A stretch of 64,000 nt of DNA, from positions 2,542,001 to 2,606,000 of the forward strand of contig NZ_CP040695.2 of the NCBI RefSeq assembly GCF_005954645.2. The letters are read 5' to 3'. The first letter of the stretch is position 1. Each line of letters opens with the position of its first letter. The notes under the pieces are model-generated. The model made no database searches. It was not told where the DNA came from and worked only from the letters and a program-made list of their open reading frames with translations. This document shows, in pieces, positions 8,763 to 17,062 of the stretch. Both the position numbers and the translations under genes were made by a program. The DNA comes from Nocardioides sp. S-1144 (GTDB lineage: Bacteria; Actinomycetota; Actinomycetes; Propionibacteriales; Nocardioidaceae).

Positions 8763-9314
8763 TCAGGCCCAGGCGTCGGCGAACAGCGCGCGGGTGTCGG
8801 TGAGCAGCTCGGGCAGCGTCTTGGTGCGCCCGATGATCGGCATGAAGTTCTGGTCGCCCGGCCACCGCGGGACGACGTGCTGGTGCAGGTGGGCCGCGAT
8901 GCCCGCCCCGGCGACGTGGCCCTGGTTCATGCCGATGTTGAACCCGCCCGCGCCGGAGACCGCGCGGACCGTGCGCATCGCGGCGCGGGTCAGGTCGGCG
9001 ATCTCGGCCGCCTCGGCGTCGGTGGTCTCGGTGTAGTCGGCGATGTGGCGGTAGGGGCAGACCATCAGGTGCCCGGGCGCGTACGGGTAGAGGTTGAGCA
9101 CGGCGAAGGCGAGCTCGCCGCGGTGCACGACCAGCCCGGCGGCGTCGTCGAGACCGGGGATCCGGCAGAACGGGCAGGTGCCGGACGTCGCGTCGGAGGG
9201 CTTGTTCTCGCCGCGGATGTAGGCCAGCCGGTGCGGCGTCCAGAGCCGGTCGAGCTCGTCGGGCTCGCCGACGCCGTCCTGGTGCACCGGCGGTCCGGTC
9301 ACGTCGCCGGTCAC
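8763..9314 (-). CDS. HIT-family nucleotide hydrolase/phosphorylase
   Basis: 183 residues. CPFC near residue 49 is a zinc-binding pair seen in Ap4A-phosphorylase-like HIT proteins, and the histidine triad reads HLHQHVVPRW. LNLYPYAPGHLMVCPYRH is also typical of the actinobacterial AP-4-A phosphorylase group. It likely cleaves dinucleoside polyphosphates or nucleotide conjugates in the cytoplasm. GTG 9314 overlaps the stop of the TetR gene as GTGA, so the two are translationally coupled. Confidence 0.92.
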   Translation of the reverse strand: MTGDVTGPPVHQDGVGEPDELDRLWTPHRLAYIRGENKPSDATSGTCPFCRIPGLDDAAGLVVHRGELAFAVLNLYPYAPGHLMVCPYRHIADYTETTDAEAAEIADLTRAAMRTVRAVSGAGGFNIGMNQGHVAGAGIAAHLHQHVVPRWPGDQNFMPIIGRTKTLPELLTDTRALFADAWA

Positions 9315-9997
9315 GGGGTGGCTCCCTCGGTGGCGAACAGCTCGCCGATCGGTCGGTCGGGGTCGAGCTCGAGGCCGATCCGGCGGGCGTGGCCGTCGAT
9401 GAGGCTCCACACCGACAGGCTGAGCATCCCGACCAGGCGGGCGGCCTCGGGCTCGCGAGGCTCCTGGGCGACCCAGTGCCGCACGGCGCCGAACACCGCG
9501 CCGACCAGGACGTGGGCCAGGGGGTCGAGGAGCAGCCGCTCGTCGTCGTCGAGGTCGGCGTCGACCAGCCGCAGCGCCCGTCGGAGGACGTCGACCAGCG
9601 CGCCGGCGATCCGGTCGGTGCCCTGCTCGAACGGGCCGCTGATCTCCTGGACGGCGAACGTGTGCGCCGCCGGGTGGGCGGCGACCCACTCGACGTAGGA
9701 GCCGACGATGCGCCGGATGATCTGGCGGATCGTGCCGTCGAGGCTGACGGTCGGGATCAGCACCGCGGTGAGGTCGTCGAGCACGTGGGCGCGGATCGCG
9801 CGGTCGAGGTCGGCGCGGTCGTCGAAGTGGCGGTAGACGACGGTGCGGTTCAGGCCGGCCCGGACCGCGATCTGCTGGACGTGGAACTCGTCGCCCGGAC
9901 GACCGGCCTCGATGACGACCAGCGCGGCGTCGAGGATCTGCTGGCGGCGCTGCTGGTTGTGGCTGTCCCAGCGGGCCTGACGGCCGTCTTTCGCCAT
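9311..9997 (-). CDS. TetR-family transcriptional regulator
   Basis: 228 residues. The N-terminal DNA-binding domain (about 18-65) has the TetR helix-turn-helix: RRQQILDAALVVIEAG, then IAVRAGLNRTVVYRHFDDRADL. The C-terminal ligand-binding half is helical and shows no specific family signature. It is the first gene of a two-gene unit with the HIT protein. No clear palindromic operator was found upstream. Confidence 0.93.
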   Translation of the reverse strand: MAKDGRQARWDSHNQQRRQQILDAALVVIEAGRPGDEFHVQQIAVRAGLNRTVVYRHFDDRADLDRAIRAHVLDDLTAVLIPTVSLDGTIRQIIRRIVGSYVEWVAAHPAAHTFAVQEISGPFEQGTDRIAGALVDVLRRALRLVDADLDDDERLLLDPLAHVLVGAVFGAVRHWVAQEPREPEAARLVGMLSLSVWSLIDGHARRIGLELDPDRPIGELFATEGATP

Positions 9998-10091
9998 GCC
10001 CGTCCCTCACCCGTGTGTCGGGCGCCCCCTCGCGGAGCGCTCACCGAAGGGTAGCCGCGGCCCGACCCGCGCCCGGTGGGTGGAGGGCCGG

Positions 10092-10868
10092 TCAGGACGC
10101 GATGCCGGCGTGCATCTCCCAGACCAGCACCTCGGCGGCCTCGGTCGCGGTCAGCCGCTGGCCGCCGGTGGCGGTGAGGCGGACGGCGTCCCCGGTGGCC
10201 AGAGGTCCGGCCCCCTCGAGGACGACGGCCCCCCGCGGCACGAAGAGGTGCAGGTACGGCGCCTCCGGAAGCTCGACGGACTGTCCGGGCTGGAGCCGGG
10301 CGGCGTGCAGCGCGGCGTACTTGTTGCGGATGCGGATCGCCGAGGCGCCGTCGTGCTGCGGCATGCCAGAGGCGACGGGCACCAGCGAGCCGCTCATCAG
10401 GTCGGCGTCGATCTCGAGCTGCTCGTAGCCCGGTTCCACACCGCGCTCGTCGGGCACCACCCACATCTGCACGAAGTGCACGGGCTCGTCGTGCGGCCGC
10501 TCGCTGTCGGTGGCCAGGCGCCACGAGTCGTTCTTCTCCGAGTGCAGGATGCCGCGCCCGGCGCTCATTCGCTGCGCCAGACCGGGGTAGATCAGGCCGC
10601 TGTGGCCGGTGGAGTCCTGGTGCACCAGGGAGCCCTGGAGCACCCAGGTGACGATCTCCATGTCGCGGTGCGGGTGGGTGTCGAAGCCGGTGCCGGCGTC
10701 GACGACGTCGTCGTTGTTGACGAGCAGCAGGCCGTGGTGGGTGTTGGCCGGGTCGTGGTGGTGGCCGAAGGAGAAGGAGTGCTTGCTGTCGAGCCAGCCG
10801 AACCTGCTGGCGTAGCGGTCGGCGGAGCGGCGGACGTCGATCTGGGGCGTGGGCGTCGAGGTGGTCAT
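10092..10868 (-). CDS. Pirin family protein (bicupin)
   Basis: 258 residues. The first cupin has the metal ligands His65, His67, His109 and Glu111 (FDTHPHRDMEI and RGILHSEKN), as in YhhW-type pirins, some of which show quercetin dioxygenase activity. LVNNDDVVDAGTGFDTHPH is a family hallmark. ATG 10868 is chosen because upstream residues up to 10895 overlap the divergent promoter. It is divergent from a MarR-type regulator with a GTGAC/GTCAC inverted repeat between them, which suggests local repression. Confidence 0.93.
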   Translation of the reverse strand: MTTSTPTPQIDVRRSADRYASRFGWLDSKHSFSFGHHHDPANTHHGLLLVNNDDVVDAGTGFDTHPHRDMEIVTWVLQGSLVHQDSTGHSGLIYPGLAQRMSAGRGILHSEKNDSWRLATDSERPHDEPVHFVQMWVVPDERGVEPGYEQLEIDADLMSGSLVPVASGMPQHDGASAIRIRNKYAALHAARLQPGQSVELPEAPYLHLFVPRGAVVLEGAGPLATGDAVRLTATGGQRLTATEAAEVLVWEMHAGIAS

Positions 10869-10883
10869 GCCGGTCCAAGTTAC

Positions 10884-10895
10884 GTGACACGTCAC
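10884..10895. promoter_or_regulatory. Candidate MarR operator between divergent genes
   Basis: Inverted repeat GTGAC-AC-GTCAC in the 48-bp gap between the pirin gene (start 10868, minus) and the MarR gene (start 10917, plus). It is the only dyad in the gap and lies 22 nt before the MarR start. MarR proteins bind such short dyads, often in their own divergent promoter. No footprint or second copy supports it. Confidence 0.4.
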
Positions 10896-10916
10896 CTATT
10901 CCCGTAGACTCGTGCC

Positions 10917-11375
10917 GTGGACGACGACGACGGCTGGCTCTCCCCCGCCCAGCAGCGTGCCTGGCGACACTGGGTCGCCCTCGGCACCGCGCTGCCGGCG
11001 CGCCTGACCCGCCAGCTGCAGGAGGAGTCCGGGCTCTCCCTGGCCGACTACGACGTGCTGGTCGCGCTCAGCGAGGCCCCCGACGCCCGGCTGCGCGTGG
11101 GCGACCTCGCGGCGGCCGCCGGCTGGGAGCGCAGCCGGCTCTCGCACCACCTGCGCCGGATGGGCGGGCGCGACCTGGTCGCCCGCGAGGAGTGCGCGGA
11201 CGACGGCCGCGGCGCCTGGGCGGTCCTGACGCCGACGGGGCGCGACGCCCTCGACCGCGCCGCCCCGGGGCACGTCCGCTCGGTGCGCGAGCTGGTCTTC
11301 GCCGACCTCGACGAGGCCGAGCTGGCCGTGCTCGAGCGGGTGCTGCGCGGCGTCCTGGAGCGGACCCGGGGCTAG
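10917..11375 (+). CDS. MarR-family transcriptional regulator
   Basis: 152 residues with a winged helix (about 40-105): LADYDVLVALSEAP, LRVGDLAAAAGWERSRLSHHL, and a wing around ECADDGRGAWAVLTPTGR. Long N- and C-terminal helices form the dimer interface. The start is GTG 10917. It is divergent from pirin; a MarR/pirin pair is frequent in actinomycetes and suggests response to oxidative or phenolic compounds, which is inference. Its 3' end overlaps the convergent PPOX gene by 4 nt. Confidence 0.92.
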   Translation: MDDDDGWLSPAQQRAWRHWVALGTALPARLTRQLQEESGLSLADYDVLVALSEAPDARLRVGDLAAAAGWERSRLSHHLRRMGGRDLVAREECADDGRGAWAVLTPTGRDALDRAAPGHVRSVRELVFADLDEAELAVLERVLRGVLERTRG

Positions 11376-11839
11376 TCGGTCGCGAGGCGCGGCGGGAACC
11401 CACCGGTCGCGATCGGACCCCACCGGGTGGGGGTGATGCGGAGCAGCGACTTGCCCTGCTCGCGCATCGCCTGCCGGTACTCATCCCAGTCGGGGTGCTC
11501 GCCGGAGATGCAGCGGAAGTAGTCGACCAGCGGCTCGACGGAGTCGGGCGGGTCGATCACCTCGCACGTGCCGTCGACCTGCACCCACTCGGCGTCGAAC
11601 TCGTCGCTCATCACCAGGACGCTGACCTCCGGGGTGCGCCGCGCGTTCACGGCCTTGGCCCGCTCGGGGTAGGTCGAGACGACGATGCGTCCCTCCTGGT
11701 CGACTCCCCCGGTCACCGGGCTGACCTGGGGGCTCCCATCGGCGCGTTGGGTGACGAGCACCAGGCGGTGGCGGGTGCGCGCGAAGTCGAGCAGCTCGTC
11801 GAGCCCGACCCTGGTCGTGGTGGCGATCTTGCGAGGCAT
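11372..11839 (-). CDS. PPOX-class F420/FMN-dependent oxidoreductase
   Basis: 155 residues, one split beta-barrel domain. Typical segments are RTRHRLVLVTQRADGSPQVSPV, the ERAKAVNARRTPEVSVLVM helix/strand and VQVDGTCEVID, plus a WDEYRQAMREQGKSLLRITP C-terminus found in F420-dependent FDOR enzymes of actinomycetes. It likely uses F420 or FMN to reduce small molecules; the substrate cannot be read from sequence. It converges on the MarR gene with a 4-nt overlap, and a palindromic repeat lies 33 nt upstream of its start. Confidence 0.85.
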   Translation of the reverse strand: MPRKIATTTRVGLDELLDFARTRHRLVLVTQRADGSPQVSPVTGGVDQEGRIVVSTYPERAKAVNARRTPEVSVLVMSDEFDAEWVQVDGTCEVIDPPDSVEPLVDYFRCISGEHPDWDEYRQAMREQGKSLLRITPTRWGPIATGGFPPRLATD

Positions 11840-11871
11840 GGGTCCACCTCAGCACAGCCGGGCAAGCCCGC

Positions 11872-11910
11872 GCCGTACCTGGGTGTCAGCCGGTGACACC
11901 TGCGTACGGC
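11872..11910. repeat. Palindromic repeat, copy A
   Basis: 39-nt imperfect palindrome: outer arms GCCGTAC / GTACGGC, inner arms GGTGTCA / TGACACC, centre GCCGG. Its right part, 11887-11914, repeats at 12763-12790 with a single mismatch over 28 nt. It lies at the 3' end of the broken DUF559 gene and overlaps its stop codon. It resembles a REP-like or non-autonomous element. Confidence 0.7.
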
Positions 11911-12694
11911 GCTGCCGCGGTCACGCAGTCGGGGCACGGGGTCGGCGCCCCGGTCCACCCGCGACGCCGCAGCACGGCGCCGACCCTCAGCGCCGTGTCG
12001 CACGACCGGCCGAACACCTGCCCCCACCCCAGGCGGACCGTCGCCCGCCCGGTCACCGCCGCGTCGAGGTCGCGCTCGAGGTCACGGTCGCGCGCCCGCA
12101 CGCCGTCGTGGAACAGCCGACCGTCGAGCTCGACGTACAGCCGCTGCTCGCGGTACTCGACGTCTCGGTAGAGCGGGCCGCGCCTGGAGTCGGCGACCTG
12201 CCGTGTCGACGCCGGCAGCCCGTGCGGGCGCTCCACCCGGTCCAGGTAGCCGTGCTCGAGCACGGAGCAGGTGCCGGCGGCGACGTCGTCGAGCACGGCG
12301 GCCAGGAACGCCCGCCGGTGCACCCGACGCCGTTCGTCGAGCGTCGCCCGCAGCCGCGACGCCGTCGTCAGCCGTGCCTGCACGGCGTCCGCGAGCACCG
12401 CGATCGCCGCGGGCTGACGTGGCGACAGCGGGCCTGGGCTGCGGTGCTGGCGCTGGAGCCGGCCGCCCTGTGCCACCGGTCCGCGATCCGGGCCCTGGAC
12501 GGTCCGGGTCGCGTCGAGGCGGACGCCGTTCCGGTGTGGTCGACGTAGACGCCGGGCACCACCGTGACGAGCTCACGACGCCGCAGTCGTCGCCGGACGT
12601 CAGTCGCGGCCAGCCCGTGGGCCAGCAGCTGGCCACGCGACACCACGCCCGCCTGCTGCGCCACGAGGTCGTCGAGGGCATCCACGACGGCCAT
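11886..12694 (-). pseudogene. DUF559-type (Vsr-like) endonuclease gene, inverted segment inside
   Basis: The N-terminal part (12694 to about 12530) reads DALDDLVAQQAGVVSRGQLL and ends VPGVYVDHTG. The C-terminal part (about 12410 to 11886), in another frame, reads IAVLADAVQARLTTASRLRATL, CSVLEHGYLDRVERPHGLP, YVELDGRLFHD and LERDLDAAV, the Vsr/DUF559 nuclease-like end. The expected linker, beginning LTWRQRAWAAVLALEPAAL, is found on the opposite strand at about 12411-12512. The gene therefore carries an internal inversion, and about 60 family residues that should follow are missing. AbiEi-like N-terminal HTH plus DUF559 is a common actinomycete architecture; here it cannot make a full protein. 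Confidence 0.8.
12411..12512 (+). other. Inverted coding segment within the DUF559 pseudogene
   Basis: Read on the plus strand, this stretch translates GLTWRQRAWAAVLALEPA, then CHRSAIRALDGPGR. That segment normally follows the YVDHTG motif in the minus-strand protein. Its opposite orientation is the direct evidence for a local inversion. Breakpoints lie near 12410 and between 12512 and 12530. Confidence 0.7.
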
Positions 12695-12747
12695 CCTGCG
12701 GGCCGGACGCCGACCGAACCACCACGCGCTCGGCGCCTGTGGATCAA

Positions 12748-12786
12748 CGCCGTACGTAGGTGCCAGCCGGCGACACCTGCGTACGG
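12748..12786. repeat. Palindromic repeat, copy B
   Basis: 39-nt palindrome with arms GCCGTACGTAGGTG and CACCTGCGTACGGC around a GC-rich centre. It matches copy A (11872-11910) closely. The pair brackets the DUF559 pseudogene, 960 nt apart. This copy lies 22 nt downstream of the thrS stop on the minus strand and could also act as its terminator hairpin. Confidence 0.7.
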
Positions 12787-12808
12787 CGCTGACCTCGACC
12801 GGGAGCCC

Positions 12809-14815
12809 TCAGACCTGCTCGCGGGCGTTGACGGCGGTCGCGACCCGGGCGATGGCCTCGTCGATCGGGACGCCGTTGTCCTGGCGCCCGTCGCGGTAGC
12901 GGAAGGAGACCGCGCCGGCCTCGATGTCGTCCTTGCCGGCGATCATCATGAACGGCACCTTCTGCAGCTGCGCGTTGCGGATCTTCTTCTGGAACCGGTC
13001 GTCGGAGTGGTCGACCTCGACCCGCAGGCCCTGCACCCTCATCCGCCGCGCGACGTCGGCGAGGTAGTCGCCGGCGAACTCCGCGACCGGGATCGCCTGC
13101 ACCTGCACCGGGGCGAGCCACGGGGGGAACGCGCCGGCGTAGTGCTCGACCAGGACGCCGAGGAACCGCTCGATCGAGCCGAACTTGGCCGAGTGGATCA
13201 TCACCGGCTGCTTCCGGGTGCCGTCGGCGGCCTGGTACTGGAGGTCGAAGCCCTCGGGCTGGTTGAAGTCGTACTGGATGGTCGACATCTGCCAGGTGCG
13301 CCCGATCGCGTCCCTGGCCTGCACCGAGACCTTCGGGCCGTAGAACGCCGCGCCGCCCGGGTCGGGCACGAGCTCCAGCCCGGACTCCTCGCACGCGACC
13401 CGCAGCACCTCGGTCGCCTTGTCCCACTGGTCCTGCGAGCCGACGAACTTGTCGGGCTTGGAGTCGTCGCGGGTGGAGAGCTCGAGGTAGAAGTCGTCGA
13501 GCCCGAAGTCGCGCAGCAGCCCGAGCACGAAGTCGAGCAGGTGCTTGATCTCGCCGGGCGCCTGCTCCTCGGTGACGTAGGAGTGCGAGTCGTCCTGGGC
13601 GAAGCCGCGCACGCGGGTCAGGCCGTGGATGACGCCGGACTTCTCGTAGCGGTAGACGTGCCCGAACTCGAAGAGCCGCAGCGGCAGCTCACGGTAGGAC
13701 CGACCGCGGGAGCGGTAGATCAGGTTGTGCATCGGGCAGTTCATGGCCTTGAGGTAGTAGTTCGCGCCCTCGAGCTCCATGGGCGGGAACATGCCGTCGG
13801 CGTAGTAGGGCAGGTGCCCCGACAGGTGGAAGGTGTGCTCCTTCGAGATGTGCGGGGTCCCGACGTAGTCGAAGCCCTCCTCGATGTGGCGCCGGCGGAC
13901 GTAGTCCTCCATCTCGCGCTTGATGACGCCGCCCTTGGGGTGGAAGACCGGCAGGCCGGACCCGATCTCGTCGGGGAAGCTGAACAGGTCGAGGTCGCGC
14001 CCGAGCTTGCGGTGGTCGCGCTTCTCGGCCTCGGCGATCCGCTCGAGGTGCGCCTCGAGCGCCTCCTTGGACTCCCAGGCGGTGCCGTAGATGCGCTGGA
14101 GCTGCTTGTTCTTCTCGTCGCCGCGCCAGTACGCCGCCGCCGAGCGCATCAGCTTGAAGGCCGGGATCCGCTTGGTGGTGGGCAGGTGCGGGCCGCGGCA
14201 CAGGTCGCTCCAGGCGACCTCGCCCCTGCGGTTGACGTTGTCGTAGATCGTCAGCTCGCCGGCGCCGACCTCGACCGAGGCGCCCTCGGCCGCCTCCGCG
14301 CCGCCACCCTTGAGGCCGATCAGCTCGACCTTGTACGGCTCGCCCGCGAGCTCGACCAGGGCGTCGGCGTCGGTGGTGACGCGCCGGGAGAACCGCTGGC
14401 CCTCCTTGATGATCTTGCGCATCCGGGTCTCGATCTTGTCGAGGTCCTCGGGCACGAACGGGGTCGCGACGTCGAAGTCGTAGTAGAAGCCGTTCTCGAT
14501 CGGCGGGCCGATGCCGAGCCTGGCGTCGGGGAACAGCTCCTGGACGGCCTGGGCCATCACGTGCGCGGTGGAGTGGCGCAGGATGTCGTGGCCGTCGGCG
14601 GACTCGATGAGCACGCCCTCGACGACGTCGCCCTCGACGAGCTCGTAGGAGAGGTCCTTCAGCTCGTGCTCCGCGCCGTCGCCCGCGCCGAGCACCCGGG
14701 CGGCGATGACGTCCGGGTGGTCGGCGAACAGCTCCCACGCCTTGGTGCCCGTCGCCGTGGTCCGCTCCTCGCGCTCGTCGGCGTGGACACGGACGACGTT
14801 GATCTCAGACACCAT
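12809..14815 (-). CDS. thrS: Threonyl-tRNA synthetase
   Basis: 668 residues, class II aminoacyl-tRNA synthetase that charges tRNA-Thr. Order seen: N-terminal TGS-like region (1-80), editing domain with [11 protein letters not shown] (HxxxH) and a downstream Cys/His site, catalytic core with the zinc ligand in MNCPMHN, motif 2 around [15 protein letters not shown] and [11 protein letters not shown], motif 3 [18 protein letters not shown], and an anticodon-binding domain ending in [12 protein letters not shown] 14815 gives [11 protein letters not shown]. It is a single-gene unit here; no T-box-like leader is evident in the 47 nt upstream of the ATG. Confidence 0.98.
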   Translation of the reverse strand: MVSEINVVRVHADEREERTTATGTKAWELFADHPDVIAARVLGAGDGAEHELKDLSYELVEGDVVEGVLIESADGHDILRHSTAHVMAQAVQELFPDARLGIGPPIENGFYYDFDVATPFVPEDLDKIETRMRKIIKEGQRFSRRVTTDADALVELAGEPYKVELIGLKGGGAEAAEGASVEVGAGELTIYDNVNRRGEVAWSDLCRGPHLPTTKRIPAFKLMRSAAAYWRGDEKNKQLQRIYGTAWESKEALEAHLERIAEAEKRDHRKLGRDLDLFSFPDEIGSGLPVFHPKGGVIKREMEDYVRRRHIEEGFDYVGTPHISKEHTFHLSGHLPYYADGMFPPMELEGANYYLKAMNCPMHNLIYRSRGRSYRELPLRLFEFGHVYRYEKSGVIHGLTRVRGFAQDDSHSYVTEEQAPGEIKHLLDFVLGLLRDFGLDDFYLELSTRDDSKPDKFVGSQDQWDKATEVLRVACEESGLELVPDPGGAAFYGPKVSVQARDAIGRTWQMSTIQYDFNQPEGFDLQYQAADGTRKQPVMIHSAKFGSIERFLGVLVEHYAGAFPPWLAPVQVQAIPVAEFAGDYLADVARRMRVQGLRVEVDHSDDRFQKKIRNAQLQKVPFMMIAGKDDIEAGAVSFRYRDGRQDNGVPIDEAIARVATAVNAREQV

Positions 14816-14862
14816 GGGCGGATCGTATCGACCGCCCCCGGTCGCCCGCGCCCCGATATGGC

Positions 14863-15561
14863 TCAGGCGGTCTCGTCGTCCATGTCGCGGTAGCGCTGGG
14901 CCTGGGCGAGCAGCGGCGCCAGCGACTCGTGGGTCGCGGCGTGCGGGTGCGCGAAGTCGCCGTCGTCGACGTAGGCGCCGGTGTAGGCCGTGGTGTCGCG
15001 CTGGAAGCGCCAGCCCTCGGCGAGCGGGCCGACGTCGTGGGCGTCGTAGCCGATCGAGTCGAGGAACGCCGTCACGGTCTGCTTGGCGCCGTCGTCGTCA
15101 CCGGCGATGGCCAGGACACTGCGCTCCGGGTCGCCGGCGGGGCGGGCCAGCGAGCGCAGGTGCTCGAAGTAGATGTTGTTGAAGCCCTTCACGACGTGCG
15201 ACGTCGGCAGGTGGGCCTGGAGCAGCTCGGACGTCGTGGTCGACTCGTCGTCGAGCTCGGCGATCCGGCCGTCGCGCTCCGGGTAGTAGTTGTTGGTGTC
15301 GATGACGACCTTGCCGGCGAGCGGCTCGACCGGCACCTCGCGGTAGGCCTTGAGCGGCACGGTCACCACGACGAGGTCGCCGGCCGCGGCCGCCTCGGCG
15401 GCGGTCGCCGCCCGGGCGTGTGGGCCGAGCTCCGCGACGAGGTCGGCGAGCGTCTCCGGCCCGCGGCTGTTGCTGAGCACGACGTCGTGACCGGCGTCGA
15501 CCGCCAGTCGCGCGACGGTGCTGCCGATGTTGCCTGCTCCGATGAGTCCGATGGTGGTCAT
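14863..15561 (-). CDS. NAD(P)-binding protein, F420-dependent NADP reductase-like
   Basis: 232 residues. A Rossmann motif GAGNIGS lies at residues 8-14, then [28 protein letters not shown] and [14 protein letters not shown], typical of NADPH-dependent F420 reductase-like proteins of actinomycetes (COG2085). [13 protein letters not shown] marks the cofactor-cleft region. It probably transfers hydride between NADPH and F420 or another acceptor. The C-terminal 60 residues vary between family members. It is a single gene between thrS and the secreted-protein pair. Confidence 0.85.
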   Translation of the reverse strand: MTTIGLIGAGNIGSTVARLAVDAGHDVVLSNSRGPETLADLVAELGPHARAATAAEAAAAGDLVVVTVPLKAYREVPVEPLAGKVVIDTNNYYPERDGRIAELDDESTTTSELLQAHLPTSHVVKGFNNIYFEHLRSLARPAGDPERSVLAIAGDDDGAKQTVTAFLDSIGYDAHDVGPLAEGWRFQRDTTAYTGAYVDDGDFAHPHAATHESLAPLLAQAQRYRDMDDETA

Positions 15562-15631
15562 GGTCGGTACAGCGCCGGGCCCGGCGGCGTTGTTCCGCGG
15601 GGCCGGCCGGTGTGACGTTCCGAACCCGGTG

Positions 15632-16237
15632 TCAGCAGCCGTCGAGCACCAACCCGGGCTTGAAGCGGGTCCTGACGCCGACGAGGGTCACCTCGTCGCG
15701 CCCGCGCAGCGGGCGGTCGGCCACGAACGCCTCCCCGAACAGGAACCCGATCCACCGGCGCTCGGCGCCGGTCCCCCTGCGGACGAAGCGCCCCCACTGC
15801 CCGAAGCCGACCTCGATTGGCGCGGACAGCCGCGGGCCGTAGGCCTGCTTGACCTCGCGGTTGGTCGAGCCGACGCCGAGGCCCTGCACGGTGCGCGGGC
15901 GGGTGCCGAAGACGGCGATCTCGGCGATCCGGTCCTGCTGGTTCACCAGGACGGCGTACTGGTGGCGCCACACGCCCTTCGGGCGCAGCCGGATCGGGTC
16001 ACACGGCGGGGCCGGGACGTCGGCGTCGAACTCGCCGGTGGCCAGGGCCTCGGCGACGGTCATCCCGGCGACCGCCTGGCCGACCTGGCCGGGCTTGATC
16101 ACCCGGCCCGGCGCGGGAGCGGGGGTCTCGGCGGACCTCTCGGCGGGCGTCTCGGCGGACGCCGTCGCCGCGACGAGGGTGGTGGAGCAGACGGTCGCCG
16201 CGACGGCGGCGGCCAGGAGCGAGCGCACGGTGTTCAT
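15632..16237 (-). CDS. Secreted protein of unknown function
   Basis: 201 residues with a clear signal peptide (MNTVRSLLAAAVAATVCSTT, cleavage probably after ATASA). The mature part begins with a Pro/Ala/Glu linker and holds a domain with TVAEALATGEFDAD, then repeated beta-strand-like stretches and a C-terminal Cys. VGSTNREVKQAYGPRL resembles segments of secreted beta-sandwich proteins seen in actinomycetes, but I cannot name the family. ATG 16237 was chosen because it starts the signal peptide. It lies 8 nt after the stop of the next gene upstream, so the two form an operon. Confidence 0.75.
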   Translation of the reverse strand: MNTVRSLLAAAVAATVCSTTLVAATASAETPAERSAETPAPAPGRVIKPGQVGQAVAGMTVAEALATGEFDADVPAPPCDPIRLRPKGVWRHQYAVLVNQQDRIAEIAVFGTRPRTVQGLGVGSTNREVKQAYGPRLSAPIEVGFGQWGRFVRRGTGAERRWIGFLFGEAFVADRPLRGRDEVTLVGVRTRFKPGLVLDGC

Positions 16238-16245
16238 GGGGTTCC

Positions 16246-16980
16246 TCACGGGAGCTTGTCGATGCGGATCCTGCCGGGCATGACGCCGATCTGCGGCTGA
16301 CACTCGAGCGCGGGCGGGACGACGGCGTTCGCGCAGCCCCACACCCCGTTCTCGTAGCCGACCGCGGCGCCGGCGAACTTCATGGCGCCGTCCTCACCGC
16401 CGGTGATCCCGGTGATGCGGAAGCTGCCGTCGCGCTGCGTGGTGGCGCTCAGCGGCGCCTCGCCGAGGGGCGTGAAGGTGACCTTGACGCCCCGGACGCC
16501 GAGCTTGGTCTGCGAGTCGACGACGACGCCCCGCACGAAGGCCGGCACGGCCACGACCGTGCCGAGCGCGGCGCCCCCGGCGTAGGTGTCGGCCCACGTG
16601 AGGGCGGTCTGGAACGCCTTCGGGTCCTGGCCGACCCAGCCCCGCTGGTGGGAGCCGGCGACCAGCTCCACGTAGTAGGGGGTGCTCGACGACCCGCCGG
16701 GCAGCGAGAACTGGCCCCGCCCGTTGGTGGTCGCCGTGGCGACGACCGGGCCCAGCCCGGTCCGGGCGACGGCCCGAAGGCGGACGGTCGCGCCGGCCAC
16801 GGCGGCGCCGTCGAAGGAGACGACCCGCCCGGTGACCGCGGCGGCCGCTGACGGACGCGCCGGAGCGGACGCGTCGGCGCGCGGGGTCGGGCCGGCCAGG
16901 CCGAGGAGGAGCAGGCCCGCGACGAGCGCGGCGAGGAGCGGGCGCGGGGCGCGCGGGAGGCGCGTCGGGTCCAGGAGCAT
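16246..16980 (-). CDS. Secreted protein with carboxypeptidase-regulatory-like repeats
   Basis: 244 residues. Basic N-terminus and hydrophobic core (about 14-30) form a signal peptide. The mature part has two beta-sandwich units: TGRVVSFDGAAVAGATVRL with TTNGRGQFSLPGG, and RGVVVDSQTKLGVRGVKVTF with TTQRDGSFRITGITGG. These are classic CarboxypepD_reg/SdrD-B-type repeats. They usually act in adhesion or as spacers rather than as enzymes. Upstream in-frame sequence to 17589 is antisense to the phosphatase gene, so ATG 16980 is the start. Likely co-transcribed with 15632-16237. Confidence 0.8.
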   Translation of the reverse strand: MLLDPTRLPRAPRPLLAALVAGLLLLGLAGPTPRADASAPARPSAAAAVTGRVVSFDGAAVAGATVRLRAVARTGLGPVVATATTNGRGQFSLPGGSSSTPYYVELVAGSHQRGWVGQDPKAFQTALTWADTYAGGAALGTVVAVPAFVRGVVVDSQTKLGVRGVKVTFTPLGEAPLSATTQRDGSFRITGITGGEDGAMKFAGAAVGYENGVWGCANAVVPPALECQPQIGVMPGRIRIDKLP

Positions 16981-17062
16981 GCGCCGGAGGCTAGTGGGGC
17001 GGCGTTCCGGAACGGTTCGGGAATCCTGTGGGCCGACGCCGGGCGGGGGCGGCAGTGAGAGG

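Noticed and set aside
12382..12529. 11-bp inverted repeat (ACGGCGTCCGC / GCGGACGCCGT) as the inversion crossover sites
   Set aside because: The IAVLADAV coding stretch is intact across the left copy, so inversion at these repeats would not give the observed order; the match comes from a common Ala-Asp-Ala-Val codon string.
12203..14893. Long plus-strand open frame of about 900 codons
   Set aside because: It is exactly antisense to thrS, which has full family motifs; high GC third positions keep the opposite strand open.
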